From Pontibacter pamirensis (GTDB lineage: Bacteria > Bacteroidota > Bacteroidia > Cytophagales > Hymenobacteraceae), in assembly GCF_010015475.1 (NCBI RefSeq), contig NZ_SSNI01000012.1:113816-177815 (forward strand): 64,000 nucleotides of DNA. The letters run 5' to 3'. Made by a program: the position numbers and the translations under genes. This document shows positions 51,415 through 59,799 of the stretch, piece by piece. Each line of letters starts with the position of its first letter. Positions within the stretch are counted from its first letter, which is position 1. The notes below the pieces were generated by a model. It did not search any database, was not told where the DNA came from, and saw only the letters and a list, made by a program, of their open reading frames with translations.

Positions 51415-52470
51415 TCAGCTGTATTCCTCGTCTCCATCTTTGCCGAGCACAAAACCAAAAGGCCTTAGCCGGTTTATGTTGTCAAAAATAACCTTCGCAA
51501 TGCCCAGGTAAGGCACAAACAGAATCATACCCACTATACCCCATATGGCACTTCCGAGCAGCAGGACCATGAGTGTGGCCATCGGGTTGAGCTTTACCTT
51601 GGCACCCGTAATGTTGGGTGTGAGAATGTAGCTTTCTATTTGCTGCACCACCAGAAAGAAAATAGCTACAACGAGCGGCGTCCAGAGCGAGTCTTTGGTT
51701 AGCAGTGCGAACAGAACAGGTATAAGGCTGCCTACAAGAGAGCCGAGGTACGGGATGATGTTCAGGAGGCCGGCTACGAGCCCAAATAGCAGGGCATGGT
51801 CGATGCCAATCACCATCAGCCCGGCTGTGTTGATGGCTGTCAGGATCAGGACGACCAGGAAAACACCCGATATATAGGAGCTGGCGACAGTTGTGATTTT
51901 GCTTACAATTTCACGAGCGTTTGCATCGTAGTTGGCGGTAAGGCGCGCGATAAAAGCTTTTAACCTTCCCCGATAGAGTAAAAACAGCAAGGTGTAACTC
52001 ATCACAATGATAAAGCTTACCACCAGGGAACTTGCAAAAAGAAATAAGCTCCTGAGGTAGACGCCAGCATACTGCAGTGAACTCCTAAAGCTTTGCTGTA
52101 TGTACTCGTTTTGTTTTTTTCGCGAAACATCAAAGGTCTCTTTTACATACCTGTGTGCCTCGTCGAGTAGTTCCGTGAGCTTGTAGTCGAGCCGTGGCAG
52201 GTCATATGCCAGTGCCGTCAGTTGATCAATCAGTACGATTATCAATAAGACGAGCAGGACAACTACGGCCAGCACACAGACTATTGCTGCCACCATACGA
52301 GGAATGCCCCATTTCTCTAGCTTCCGGCAGGCTGGGGAAAGCAGCATGGCGAACAACCCACCTATCGCAACCGGCACCATAAAATCCCTGGCTAAATAGA
52401 GAATTCCAAAAAATAGTAGTAGCGCCAGCAGCACCTGGTTAAATTGCCGGAGGGAAAAGCGTCGGTTCAT
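51415..52470 (-). CDS. AI-2E/PerM family transporter
   Basis: A 351-residue membrane protein of the AI-2E (PerM) family. Eight or so hydrophobic segments, including LLALLLFFGILYLA, VVVLLVLLIIVLIDQL, VVSFIIVMSYTLLFLLYRG, GVFLVVLILTAINTAGLMVIGIDHALLFGLVAGLLNIIPYLG and PNITGAKVKLNPMATLMVLLLGSAIWGIVGMILFVPYLGI. The P-x4-G-A-x-L-x-L-x-P-x-A-T motif is conserved in the family. A cytoplasmic or periplasmic amphipathic stretch follows helix 3. Substrates reported for homologues include AI-2 and cations; here unknown. Confidence 0.88.
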   Translation of the reverse strand: MNRRFSLRQFNQVLLALLLFFGILYLARDFMVPVAIGGLFAMLLSPACRKLEKWGIPRMVAAIVCVLAVVVLLVLLIIVLIDQLTALAYDLPRLDYKLTELLDEAHRYVKETFDVSRKKQNEYIQQSFRSSLQYAGVYLRSLFLFASSLVVSFIIVMSYTLLFLLYRGRLKAFIARLTANYDANAREIVSKITTVASSYISGVFLVVLILTAINTAGLMVIGIDHALLFGLVAGLLNIIPYLGSLVGSLIPVLFALLTKDSLWTPLVVAIFFLVVQQIESYILTPNITGAKVKLNPMATLMVLLLGSAIWGIVGMILFVPYLGIAKVIFDNINRLRPFGFVLGKDGDEEYS

Positions 52471-52634
52471 TTTTGATTTTATACAAATTAGCTTCCGCTT
52501 GTTTACTATAGCTTTGGTTTATCTGTTTCGGAGCGTGTGTTGGTTGCTGCTGTTATAGCCCTTCAGTGAAGGCAGCGTTCTGTTTATTTGCTTTTATTTT
52601 GTTGATTACGGGTAGCATCCCGTATCTTAGCTTC

Positions 52635-53969
52635 ATGAAAAGTACGCTTATAAAGAACGCACAGCTTGTAAACGAAGGAAGTACAACCATTTCCGATGTA
52701 TTGATCAAAGACGGACGCATTGCGCAGATAGGCCAGAACATAACAGCCGAAGCCGATGAAATAATTGATGCCACCGGGCTGCATTTGCTGCCTGGCATTA
52801 TAGATGACCAGGTGCACTTCCGGGAGCCGGGCCTCACCCACAAGGCAACCATAGGGTCTGAAGCGAGAGCGGCTGTGGCAGGCGGCGTGACCTCGTTCAT
52901 GGAGATGCCGAATACTGTTCCCAATGCCGTAACGCAGGAACTGCTGGAGGACAAATACAACATAGCCGCTGAAACCTCACTGGCTAACTATTCCTTTTTT
53001 ATGGGTGCCACCAACGATAACCTGTCGGAGGTACTGCTGACAAACCCGAACACGGTGTGCGGCATCAAGATATTTATGGGATCCTCTACAGGCAACATGT
53101 TAGTAGATAACGTGGAGACGCTGGAGCAGATCTTTTCTAAAGCCAAACTGCCTATAGCGGTGCATTGCGAAGACGAGCAGATTATTCGCGATAACATGGC
53201 GCTTTATGAAGAGAAGTATGGGGACGATATACCTGTAAAGTGCCACCCGGAAATCAGAAATGAGGCGGCTTGCTTTAAATCTTCTTTTATGGCCGTGAAG
53301 CTTGCCGAGAAGCACAACACGCGCCTGCACATTCTGCACATCTCCACCGAAGAAGAACTAAAGCTGTTCCGCAACGATATTCCGCTGGAGCAGAAACGCA
53401 TCACAGCAGAGCTATGCGTGCACCACATGTGGTTCGACAAAGAAGATTATGATGAGTTCGGTACACAAATCAAATGTAACCCTGCCATAAAAGAGGCACG
53501 GCACAAGAAAGCGCTGCTCCAGGGGCTGCTGGATGATAAGTTAGACATTATTGCCACAGACCATGCACCGCATACCTGGGAGGAGAAGCAGGGCACATAC
53601 AAGAAAGCGCCATCGGGTGTGCCTTTGGTGCAGCACTCACTGCAGATGATGCTGGAGTTTGTGCGGGAGGGCAAGCTGACGCTGGAGAAAGTAGTCGAGA
53701 AAATGTGCCATGCCCCAGCCATATTGTTCAATGTGCGGGAGCGCGGCTATATCAGAGAAGGATACTGGGCCGACCTGGTGCTGGCAGATTTAAATAAGCC
53801 CTACACCGTTAGTAAAGACAACATCCATTATCAGTGTAACTGGTCACCGTTCGAGAACCATACCTTCCAAAGCACCATTACCCATACCTTTGTGTCGGGG
53901 CATTTGGCTTTTGCCAACGGCGCTTTTGATGAGAGCAGGAGAGGGGAGCGTTTGCTGTTCGACAGATAG
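52635..53969 (+). CDS. Dihydroorotase
   Basis: A 444-residue amidohydrolase that closes the dihydroorotate ring in de novo pyrimidine synthesis. DDQVHFREPGLTHKATI near residue 55 is the metal-binding start; the usual first His of the HxH pair is Gln here, as I recall for Bacteroidota enzymes. FMEMPNTVPNA is the Asn site, KIFMGSSTGN carries the bridging Lys, HCEDE and HILHIST give metal His residues, and DHAPHTWEEK the metal Asp and the flexible loop. The frame is open to 52566, but ATG 52635 (MKSTLIKNAQLVNEG) starts the family sequence. A TATCTTAG box just before the ATG suggests a near-leaderless transcript. Confidence 0.93.
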   Translation: MKSTLIKNAQLVNEGSTTISDVLIKDGRIAQIGQNITAEADEIIDATGLHLLPGIIDDQVHFREPGLTHKATIGSEARAAVAGGVTSFMEMPNTVPNAVTQELLEDKYNIAAETSLANYSFFMGATNDNLSEVLLTNPNTVCGIKIFMGSSTGNMLVDNVETLEQIFSKAKLPIAVHCEDEQIIRDNMALYEEKYGDDIPVKCHPEIRNEAACFKSSFMAVKLAEKHNTRLHILHISTEEELKLFRNDIPLEQKRITAELCVHHMWFDKEDYDEFGTQIKCNPAIKEARHKKALLQGLLDDKLDIIATDHAPHTWEEKQGTYKKAPSGVPLVQHSLQMMLEFVREGKLTLEKVVEKMCHAPAILFNVRERGYIREGYWADLVLADLNKPYTVSKDNIHYQCNWSPFENHTFQSTITHTFVSGHLAFANGAFDESRRGERLLFDR

Positions 53970-54075
53970 AAACTGCGGCAGGAAAGCAGGTAAATATTCA
54001 GGGAAAATATATTTCTGATCTGTAGTATCTTAGCCTTTTGTGCTGATTTTAGGGATAAAAAAGTGCGTCAGGTTA

Positions 54076-54105
54076 TTGCTTTGTATGATTTCCTCTGTAT
54101 ATTTG
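54076..54105 (+). promoter_or_regulatory. Promoter of tRNA-His
   Basis: TTG (54076-54078) and TATATTTG (54098-54105) separated by exactly 19 bases, the same geometry as the rRNA promoters at the right end. Transcription would start about 12 bases before the tRNA. Confidence 0.85.
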
Positions 54106-54123
54106 CACACTCAAACGAGACAC

Positions 54124-54201
54124 GGTGGTTGTAGCTCAGTCGGTTAGAGCACCAGATTGTGATTCTGGGGGTCGTGGGTTCGAGCCCCATCTTCCACCCC
54201 A
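54124..54201 (+). tRNA. tRNA-His (GTG anticodon)
   Basis: Cloverleaf: extra 5' G at 54124 pairing with C73 (54198), acceptor GTGGTTG/CTTCCAC with two U-U oppositions at positions 5-68 and 6-67, D-stem GCTC/GAGC, anticodon stem CCAGA/TCTGG with loop TTGTGAT, T-stem GTGGG/CCCAT with TTCGAGC loop, and an encoded CCA end. The G-1:C73 pair is the hallmark of tRNA-His. The terminator stem begins with the last A of CCA. Confidence 0.96.
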
Positions 54202-54233
54202 AGCCCTTGAAGCTAACTTCAAGGGCTTTTTTT
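54201..54233 (+). terminator. tRNA-His terminator
   Basis: AAGCCCTTGAAG-CTAA-CTTCAAGGGCTT, a perfect 12-base stem, followed by TTTTT; it abuts the tRNA. Confidence 0.93.
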
Positions 54234-54239
54234 ATTTCA

Positions 54240-54336
54240 ATGGTTATATTGCTTCATGGTTAAATTGTTGAGTTCAAGTATGAATTAACAAGGCCATTCA
54301 ACAATTAGACAATCAACAATCCAACAATTAAAAAAT
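54240..54336. repeat. Intergenic CAACAATT-type inverted repeat, second copy
   Basis: The right part has ATTCAACAATTAGACAATCA and ATCCAACAATTAAAAAAT; the left part has GTTAAATTGTTGAG in the opposite sense. Resembles 16502-16628. Lies directly before the PfkB kinase ATG, so may supply its 5' leader. Confidence 0.55.
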
Positions 54337-55260
54337 ATGAGCTTAGTAGTAGTAGGTTCGATGGCGTTTGATGCGCTGGAGACACCCTTCGGGAAAACAG
54401 ATAAAATTGTAGGTGGTGCAGCCACATATATTTCTTTGTCGGCTTCTTATTTCGTGGAGCCTGTGAACGTGGTATCCGTAGTGGGCGGTGATTTTGACCA
54501 GGACCACATTCAGTTGATGCACCAGCGCAACATCAGCACCGAAGGCGTGCAGGTAAAGGAGAACGAGAAGTCATTCTTTTGGTCTGGCCGCTATTTTAAC
54601 GACATGAACAGCCGCGAAACGCTGGTAACAGAGCTGAACGTGCTGGGCGATTTCGACCCGATTATTCCAGAGAGCTACCAAGGCTGCGAGTACCTGATGT
54701 TGGGTAACCTCGCCCCGCAGGTGCAGCGAACTGTAATCGAGCGTCTTAACAAGCGCCCGAAACTGGTGGTAATGGATACCATGAACTTCTGGATGGACAT
54801 TGCCCTGGATGCGCTGAAAGAAACCATCGCACTGGTGGATGTACTTTCTATCAATGATGAAGAGGCACGCCAACTGAGCGGAGAGTACTCTTTAGTAAAA
54901 GCAGCTAAAGTTATCATGGCGATGGGGCCTAAGTTCCTTATCATCAAAAAAGGCGAGCACGGTGCTCTGTTGTTCAACGAAGACAAAGTTTTCTTTGCGC
55001 CAGCCCTGCCTTTAGAGGAAGTGTTCGACCCAACCGGAGCCGGCGATACTTTTGCAGGAGGCTTCATTGGGTATATTGCCAGCACCGGCGATATCAGCTT
55101 TAATAACATGAAGCGCGCGGTTATCTATGGTTCGGCTTTGGCTTCGTTCTGTGTAGAAAAGTTTGGTACAGAGCGCCTGAAAAACCTGACGCAGGAGGAG
55201 ATTGACGCCCGTGTGCAGCAGTTTGTGAACCTGGTGCAGTTTGATACTGTGCTGCAGTAG
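54337..55260 (+). CDS. PfkB family sugar or nucleoside kinase
   Basis: A 307-residue ribokinase-like kinase. N-terminal substrate-binding GGAATYISLSASYF, lid strands around residues 80-100, and the C-terminal catalytic DPTGAGDTFAGGFIGY carrying the anion hole Gly-Ala-Gly and catalytic Asp. LIIKKGEHGALLF is the ATP-side strand. The PfkB family phosphorylates ribose, fructose, adenosine and others; specificity is not readable. It follows tRNA-His without an obvious promoter. Confidence 0.9.
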   Translation: MSLVVVGSMAFDALETPFGKTDKIVGGAATYISLSASYFVEPVNVVSVVGGDFDQDHIQLMHQRNISTEGVQVKENEKSFFWSGRYFNDMNSRETLVTELNVLGDFDPIIPESYQGCEYLMLGNLAPQVQRTVIERLNKRPKLVVMDTMNFWMDIALDALKETIALVDVLSINDEEARQLSGEYSLVKAAKVIMAMGPKFLIIKKGEHGALLFNEDKVFFAPALPLEEVFDPTGAGDTFAGGFIGYIASTGDISFNNMKRAVIYGSALASFCVEKFGTERLKNLTQEEIDARVQQFVNLVQFDTVLQ

Positions 55261-55284
55261 TTTAGCAGTGCTTATATGTATGGG

Positions 55285-55312
55285 AAAGGGAGGTTTTATC
55301 TCCCTTTTTGCA
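55285..55312 (+). terminator. Terminator after PfkB kinase
   Basis: AAAGGGAG pairs with CTCCCTTT, followed by a T-run; 24 bases past the stop codon. Confidence 0.85.
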
Positions 55313-55410
55313 TTTTATGAAGTTGGTCTACGAAGGTTAATTCTACTAAAATGTAACGAAATGTATGCAGAAGGCGTATAAATAAGTATACAACACAAGG
55401 AGATAGGACT

Positions 55411-55629
55411 ATGAGCGAAGATAAAAATAATAATAAAGAGAGACTGCAGAAACAGTCAGAAGAAAACGTTACTTCGAAAATTGAAAACAAACGACAGCAG
55501 GAAGGGTATACAGAAAACGTAGCCATTGACCCTGCTAAGAAAATACAACAAACTGACGATTCTAAAGTACAGAATCCTAACCGCAACTTAGCACAAGGCG
55601 GTAACAACATGCCATACGACAAAAAGTAA
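55411..55629 (+). CDS. Small hydrophilic protein of unknown function (72 residues)
   Basis: Not recognised. Very rich in Lys, Asn, Gln and Glu (DKNNNKERLQKQSEEN), with almost no hydrophobic core, so it is probably disordered. A short Gly-Asn-rich tail (NLAQGGNNMPYDKK). It is bracketed by terminators on both sides and has an A-rich leader with AAGGAGAT 8-15 bases before the ATG, resembling a Shine-Dalgarno, which is unusual in this phylum. That makes a real gene more likely. Similar small disordered proteins in Bacteroidota are sometimes stress-related, but this is not established here. Confidence 0.65.
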   Translation: MSEDKNNNKERLQKQSEENVTSKIENKRQQEGYTENVAIDPAKKIQQTDDSKVQNPNRNLAQGGNNMPYDKK

Positions 55630-55668
55630 GGCATTAAGCGCAAAATAACAACTATGAAAACATAGAAG

Positions 55669-55700
55669 GAGGATAGCCTAAGCGGTTATCCTCTTTTTTT
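55669..55700 (+). terminator. Terminator after the 72-residue gene
   Basis: GAGGATA and TATCCTC arms followed by TTTTTTT. Confidence 0.85.
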
Positions 55701-55764
55701 GTGCTTCCGGGTGTGCAGCTCAGGCCTTAAATCTCTATCTTTCGTTTTGTTCATACCATATTGC

Positions 55765-57003
55765 ATGTACCAAACTGATATCTGTATTTTGGGGGCTGGC
55801 CCGGGAGGCGCAACGGCAGCGCTGCACTTAGCTAACAAAGGCATCCCATCTCTCCTGGTCGACAAGGCCACTTTCCCTCGCGATAAAGTCTGCGGCGACG
55901 CCCTGAGTGGCAAAGTAGTAAATGAGCTGCGGCGCATTTCTCTGGAGCTGCCCGCTTTGTTCAGCCAGCAGCAGGAGCAATTGCCATCCTGGGGTATACA
56001 TTTTATCTCACCTGGGGGGCAGCAACTGAGTGTGCCGTTTAAGTATAATTACAACAAGGCGCAGGATTCTCCTGCAGGTTATATAGCCAAGCGTATCCAT
56101 TTCGATAACTTTCTGATTGAGCAGGTAAGGCAGCGCCCGGAGGTGCAACTGTGGGAGGGCGTGGAACTGACGCAGTATGAACGGCAGCCGGATGGCAGCT
56201 TTATACTTTCAGGCAAAGACGGGCAGCCGCTGGTACAGGCAAAGCTGCTGATTGCTGCCAATGGAGCGCAGTCGGGGTTTGCGCGGCATGTGGCCCAACT
56301 GCAGCAGGAGCCGGAGCATTTCTGTGCCGGTTTGCGTGCTTATTACCAGGATGTGGCAGCGCTGGATAAAGATAATTTTATCGAACTTCACTTCTTCAAA
56401 GATTTTCTGCCGGGTTATTTCTGGATTTTCCCGCTGCCAAACGGCCACGCCAACGTAGGGGTGGGCATGCTGAGCAGTGCCGTGAGCAAAAAGAAAGTGA
56501 ACCTGAAAAAAGAAATGCTCCGCATGATAAAGGAGCACCCGGAGCTGCAAAAGCGTTTTGTCAACGCCCAACTCATTGGCAACATTAAAGGATACGGCCT
56601 GCCACTGGGGTCAAAGAAAAGAAACATCTCCGGCGATAATTACATGCTGGTGGGTGATGCCGGCGCTCTCATTGACCCATTTACGGGCGAGGGCATTAGT
56701 AACGCCATGATCAGCGGAAGATGGGCAGCTGAGCAGGCGGCACAATGCCTGCAGGAGCAAAACTTCTCTGCCGCATTCTTGAAAGCGTATGACGCAGCCG
56801 TATACAACCGCCTCTGGAAAGAGCTGAAACTAAGCCGGAAGATGCAGCAGTTGCTTCATTACCCCTGGCTCTTCAACCAGGTAGCGGCCAAAGCCTCCAA
56901 AAACAAAGCCTTAGCCGAAACCATCTCCTGCATGTTCAACGACCTCGACCTGCGCGAGCGCCTCAAGCAGCCATCGTTTTACCTAAAGCTGCTGTTTAAT
57001 TAG
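55765..57003 (+). CDS. FAD-dependent oxidoreductase, geranylgeranyl reductase-like
   Basis: A 412-residue flavoprotein. ICILGAGPGGATAALHLANKG is the FAD-binding Rossmann motif, DKVCGDALSGK follows the family pattern, and VGDAGALIDPFTGEGISNAMISGR is the second FAD-binding block typical of geranylgeranyl reductases. These enzymes saturate isoprenoid chains; Bacteroidota members of this group could act on polyprenyl chains of quinones or membrane lipids, but specificity is not readable. The frame is open to 55699; ATG 55765 opens MYQTDICILGAG. A TATCTTTC box lies about 30 bases upstream. Confidence 0.88.
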   Translation: MYQTDICILGAGPGGATAALHLANKGIPSLLVDKATFPRDKVCGDALSGKVVNELRRISLELPALFSQQQEQLPSWGIHFISPGGQQLSVPFKYNYNKAQDSPAGYIAKRIHFDNFLIEQVRQRPEVQLWEGVELTQYERQPDGSFILSGKDGQPLVQAKLLIAANGAQSGFARHVAQLQQEPEHFCAGLRAYYQDVAALDKDNFIELHFFKDFLPGYFWIFPLPNGHANVGVGMLSSAVSKKKVNLKKEMLRMIKEHPELQKRFVNAQLIGNIKGYGLPLGSKKRNISGDNYMLVGDAGALIDPFTGEGISNAMISGRWAAEQAAQCLQEQNFSAAFLKAYDAAVYNRLWKELKLSRKMQQLLHYPWLFNQVAAKASKNKALAETISCMFNDLDLRERLKQPSFYLKLLFN

Positions 57004-57060
57004 ACAAAGAACCTTTAAACAAAAAGACAAAGGATATCTTTTTCTGACATTTCATTCTTT

Positions 57061-57202
57061 TGTCATCTCGACGATAGGAGAGATCTTCATTGTATGCTAA
57101 TAGAGCACACCTAGCTTATTAAATGGCATGGATGTTTTTGTGTCTCATCCTCCTTCTAAACCTCAACAACATAAACAGATCTCTCCTATCGTCGAGATGA
57201 CA
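57061..57202. repeat. 26-base perfect inverted repeat with AT-rich centre
   Basis: TGTCATCTCGACGATAGGAG plus AGATCT (57061-57086) is exactly repeated in inverse orientation at 57177-57202, spanning 142 bases. Outside these arms, GACAAAG and CTTTGTC segments on both sides add partial symmetry (around 57003-57035 and 57225-57260). Probably a miniature transposable or dispersed repeat; no coding content. Confidence 0.8.
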
Positions 57203-57283
57203 GTAATGAGGATGTAGATTCAGCAAGTTCTTTGCATTCTCCTACATATGTCTTTGTCTTGTATCCTCTGTTCAAATTCTCTC

Positions 57284-58999
57284 CTAAAAGTCCTGCTTCA
57301 GCCACAGCTTAAAGTGCTGCTTCTGCTCCGCAGTGGCGTCTGCGCGCTTTTCAATAGTGAATTTGCTGTAGTAGCTTTTCTCATCTTGCTGTAGCTGCAC
57401 TACCCGCAGTTGCTTCTCCCTAAACAAGGTCAATTCTACCCCCACAGGCTTTAGTGACAGTAGTTGCTGCAGGTTGTTCTCCAGCTTCCGACCATTCAGT
57501 GCTATCAGCTCATCCTCTATACTGAGCACCTTGCTGGCAGAAGCATCCGGTGCAACGGCCGTTACTTTCACCACTTGGTCTGAGGATACCTTGAAGCCAT
57601 ACCTGCCTTCATGCAGCAGCGGGTTTTCCTGTTCTTTTAGCATGCAGCCAACAAATCGAAGCGCTTCATCCAGAGCAGGTTCAAGCGGCGCTGTGCCATT
57701 TATGTACTCATCAAAATAAGACCGGAACGATTGACCCGCTACCTCATCCACCAGTTGCGCATAGTCTTGCTCGGTATAGCCCACGTCTCTTCTTCCGAAG
57801 TTCTCCCACATTTTGCGCATTACCGTGTCAAGAGAGGCGGTGCTGCGTGTTGCCTGGCGCAGTTGCAGGTCCAGCAGCAGGGCAGTGAGCGCTCCTTTTA
57901 TATAGATGGATACTTTGCGGTCGGGGATGCCAGGTTTATAGCCATCCAGCCACAAATCAAAGGAGGAGTCGGCGACGGAGAGGTGGTGGCGGCCGTAGTC
58001 TGCAAAGTAGCGCTGCAGCGTAGTATTCAACTCCTCGAAATACTGTGCTGCCGTGAATACACCCGAACGTGCCAGCATATAGTCGCCGTAGTACGTGGTG
58101 ATGCCTTCCGCCACATAACCCGCTCTAAAGTAGTTTTCTTGTGCAAAGTTGTAAGGCAGCATCTCTTTAGGGCGTATTTTCTTAATGTTCCAGGTATGAA
58201 ACAGCTCATGCGAACTCACCCCAATAAACTCTTTGTACAGGCTCGGCTGCATCAGCAGCTCTCCCGGACCTAGCGTGATAACGGTGGAGTGGCTGTGTTC
58301 CACGCCGTGGTAGAAGCGATAGGGCAGTATCTCGTTCAGGTAATGGTATTCCGGCACCGGAAATTCACCGAACACCTCCAGTTGCTCTTTTGTGAAGGCG
58401 GCAAAGTTCTGCTTTATCTTCTCCCAACCCGGCTTGCAATCGCCTTGTACCCATATATAAAAGGGAATATTATTCACCTCGAAAGTTTCCTTCTTCAGGC
58501 TGCCGCTGGCTATCAAGGGGCTGTCGACAAGAGCGTCGAAGTTGGCAGCTTCCAGCATGTGCTTTTCTTTCTCGGGTAAGCCGCAGGCAATCTGCCAATC
58601 GGTGGGTATGCTGAGTTGCAGTTGACAAGGCTCCTGCTCACGCGCCTCCACCGCCATCAGGCAATTGATAGGGTTCAGGTACAGCTGCTCCTCATCCAGC
58701 CACGACCCGCCGGCATCCATTTGCCGCGCAAAGAAGCTGTACTTTATCTCTATTGTTTCAGTTCCGGCAGCTTTTACCAGCCAGCGGTCTCTTGTTGTTT
58801 TACCTATAGGTATAGGTTCTCCGTTGGCGCTGGCGCTGATACCCCTAAGTTTCTGAGCAAAATGCTGCAGTTCATAACGGCCGGGACGCCAAGCAGGCAG
58901 TTGCAGGTAAAGTTCCTGTTGCCGGTTCTGGGGTATGGTCAGGGTGATGTCGACGAAGTGCGTGAGCGGATTTGTGTACGAAATGTGGTAGTTTATCAT
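57284..58999 (-). CDS. M61 family metallopeptidase with PDZ domain
   Basis: A 571-residue protein of the glycyl aminopeptidase (M61) family. N-terminal beta domain to about residue 165, then the zinc-binding HELFHTWNIKKIRP (HExxH) near residue 265 and a downstream Glu in YVAEGITTYYGDY. The C-terminal 100 residues form a PDZ-like domain with VSSDQVVKVTAVAPDASASKV and EDELIALNG. No signal peptide; the enzyme is probably cytoplasmic. Substrate is unknown. Upstream on the other side lies rpmH, divergent. Confidence 0.9.
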   Translation of the reverse strand: MINYHISYTNPLTHFVDITLTIPQNRQQELYLQLPAWRPGRYELQHFAQKLRGISASANGEPIPIGKTTRDRWLVKAAGTETIEIKYSFFARQMDAGGSWLDEEQLYLNPINCLMAVEAREQEPCQLQLSIPTDWQIACGLPEKEKHMLEAANFDALVDSPLIASGSLKKETFEVNNIPFYIWVQGDCKPGWEKIKQNFAAFTKEQLEVFGEFPVPEYHYLNEILPYRFYHGVEHSHSTVITLGPGELLMQPSLYKEFIGVSSHELFHTWNIKKIRPKEMLPYNFAQENYFRAGYVAEGITTYYGDYMLARSGVFTAAQYFEELNTTLQRYFADYGRHHLSVADSSFDLWLDGYKPGIPDRKVSIYIKGALTALLLDLQLRQATRSTASLDTVMRKMWENFGRRDVGYTEQDYAQLVDEVAGQSFRSYFDEYINGTAPLEPALDEALRFVGCMLKEQENPLLHEGRYGFKVSSDQVVKVTAVAPDASASKVLSIEDELIALNGRKLENNLQQLLSLKPVGVELTLFREKQLRVVQLQQDEKSYYSKFTIEKRADATAEQKQHFKLWLKQDF

Positions 59000-59102
59000 G
59001 TTTAAAAGTAGTCGTGCATTAAAAAAAACATCCTCTGTTGCTGCTTTAACGCCGTTTTAGTGCATTTCGGTAGAGTTTTATGAAGAATGTTGGCCACTGA
59101 CA

Positions 59103-59133
59103 TTGCTAATTTACAAAAGGTTGCCTAATTTTG
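59103..59133 (+). promoter_or_regulatory. Promoter for rpmH-rnpA
   Basis: TTG (59103-59105) and TAATTTTG (59126-59133) with a 20-base spacer; start near 59139, leader about 23 bases. Confidence 0.75.
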
Positions 59134-59161
59134 CAGGCCATAATAAAACCATTGGCATACG

Positions 59162-59323
59162 ATGAAAAGAACATTCCAGCCTTCTCAGAGAAAAAGAAGA
59201 AACAAGCACGGTTTCAGATCAAGAATGGAAACCGCTAACGGTAGAAGAGTATTGGCCAGCAGAAGAGCCAAAGGCAGAAAGAGAATTTCTGTTTCTGACG
59301 AAAAAAGACATAAGGCGGCTTAG
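59162..59323 (+). CDS. rpmH: 50S ribosomal protein L34
   Basis: A 53-residue ribosomal protein: [40 protein letters not shown] and a short tail. All of this is the universal L34 signature. It is directly upstream of rnpA, a nearly universal bacterial arrangement, although here dnaA is not adjacent. Its own promoter lies 29-59 bases upstream. Confidence 0.97.
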   Translation: MKRTFQPSQRKRRNKHGFRSRMETANGRRVLASRRAKGRKRISVSDEKRHKAA

Positions 59324-59361
59324 TCCCTAACGGGGATAGCTTCGCTTAGTCGTTTCCGCTG

Positions 59362-59772
59362 ATGCACGTAGAGCCAGCAGGCGAACATAAAGCAGAGCGG
59401 CCAACTCTCTATACATTTTCAAAAGAAGAACGCTTGTGTAGTAAGCGCCTCATCGCGCTGCTGTTTAGCAAGGGTTCTTCTTTTAATGTATACCCGTTGC
59501 GGTTTGTGTACTACGCACCGCAAGATGCGCCTCCTGGCCAGCCGCAGGTGCTTATTTCCGTTTCTAAACGCTACTTTAAGCGCGCCACCGATCGAAACCG
59601 CCTGAAGCGGCAGATACGGGAGGCATACCGCCTGAATAAGCATATCCTTTACCAGAACCCAGCGCAGGCTCCGCAGCTTCTGGGTATCCTCTATATTGGT
59701 AAAGAAAAAAAGTCCTTTGATTCTATTCAGAAAAAACTAATTTCAGGTTTGGAACGTTGTTTGATTAAGTAG
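59362..59772 (+). CDS. rnpA: Ribonuclease P protein component
   Basis: A 136-residue protein subunit of RNase P, which trims tRNA 5' ends. The RNR motif region ISVSKRYFKRATDRNRLKRQIREAYR is clear, and FSKEERLCSKRLIALLFSKGSSF is the typical N-terminal helix. N-terminal extension of about 18 residues (HVEPAGEHKAERPTLYT) precedes it; no shorter in-frame ATG exists, so the extension is kept. It follows rpmH by 38 bases and precedes the S41 protease gene by 27 bases, likely co-transcribed. Confidence 0.95.
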   Translation: MHVEPAGEHKAERPTLYTFSKEERLCSKRLIALLFSKGSSFNVYPLRFVYYAPQDAPPGQPQVLISVSKRYFKRATDRNRLKRQIREAYRLNKHILYQNPAQAPQLLGILYIGKEKKSFDSIQKKLISGLERCLIK

Positions 59773-59799
59773 TCTCTCCACGTCCTTAACCTTGAAATT

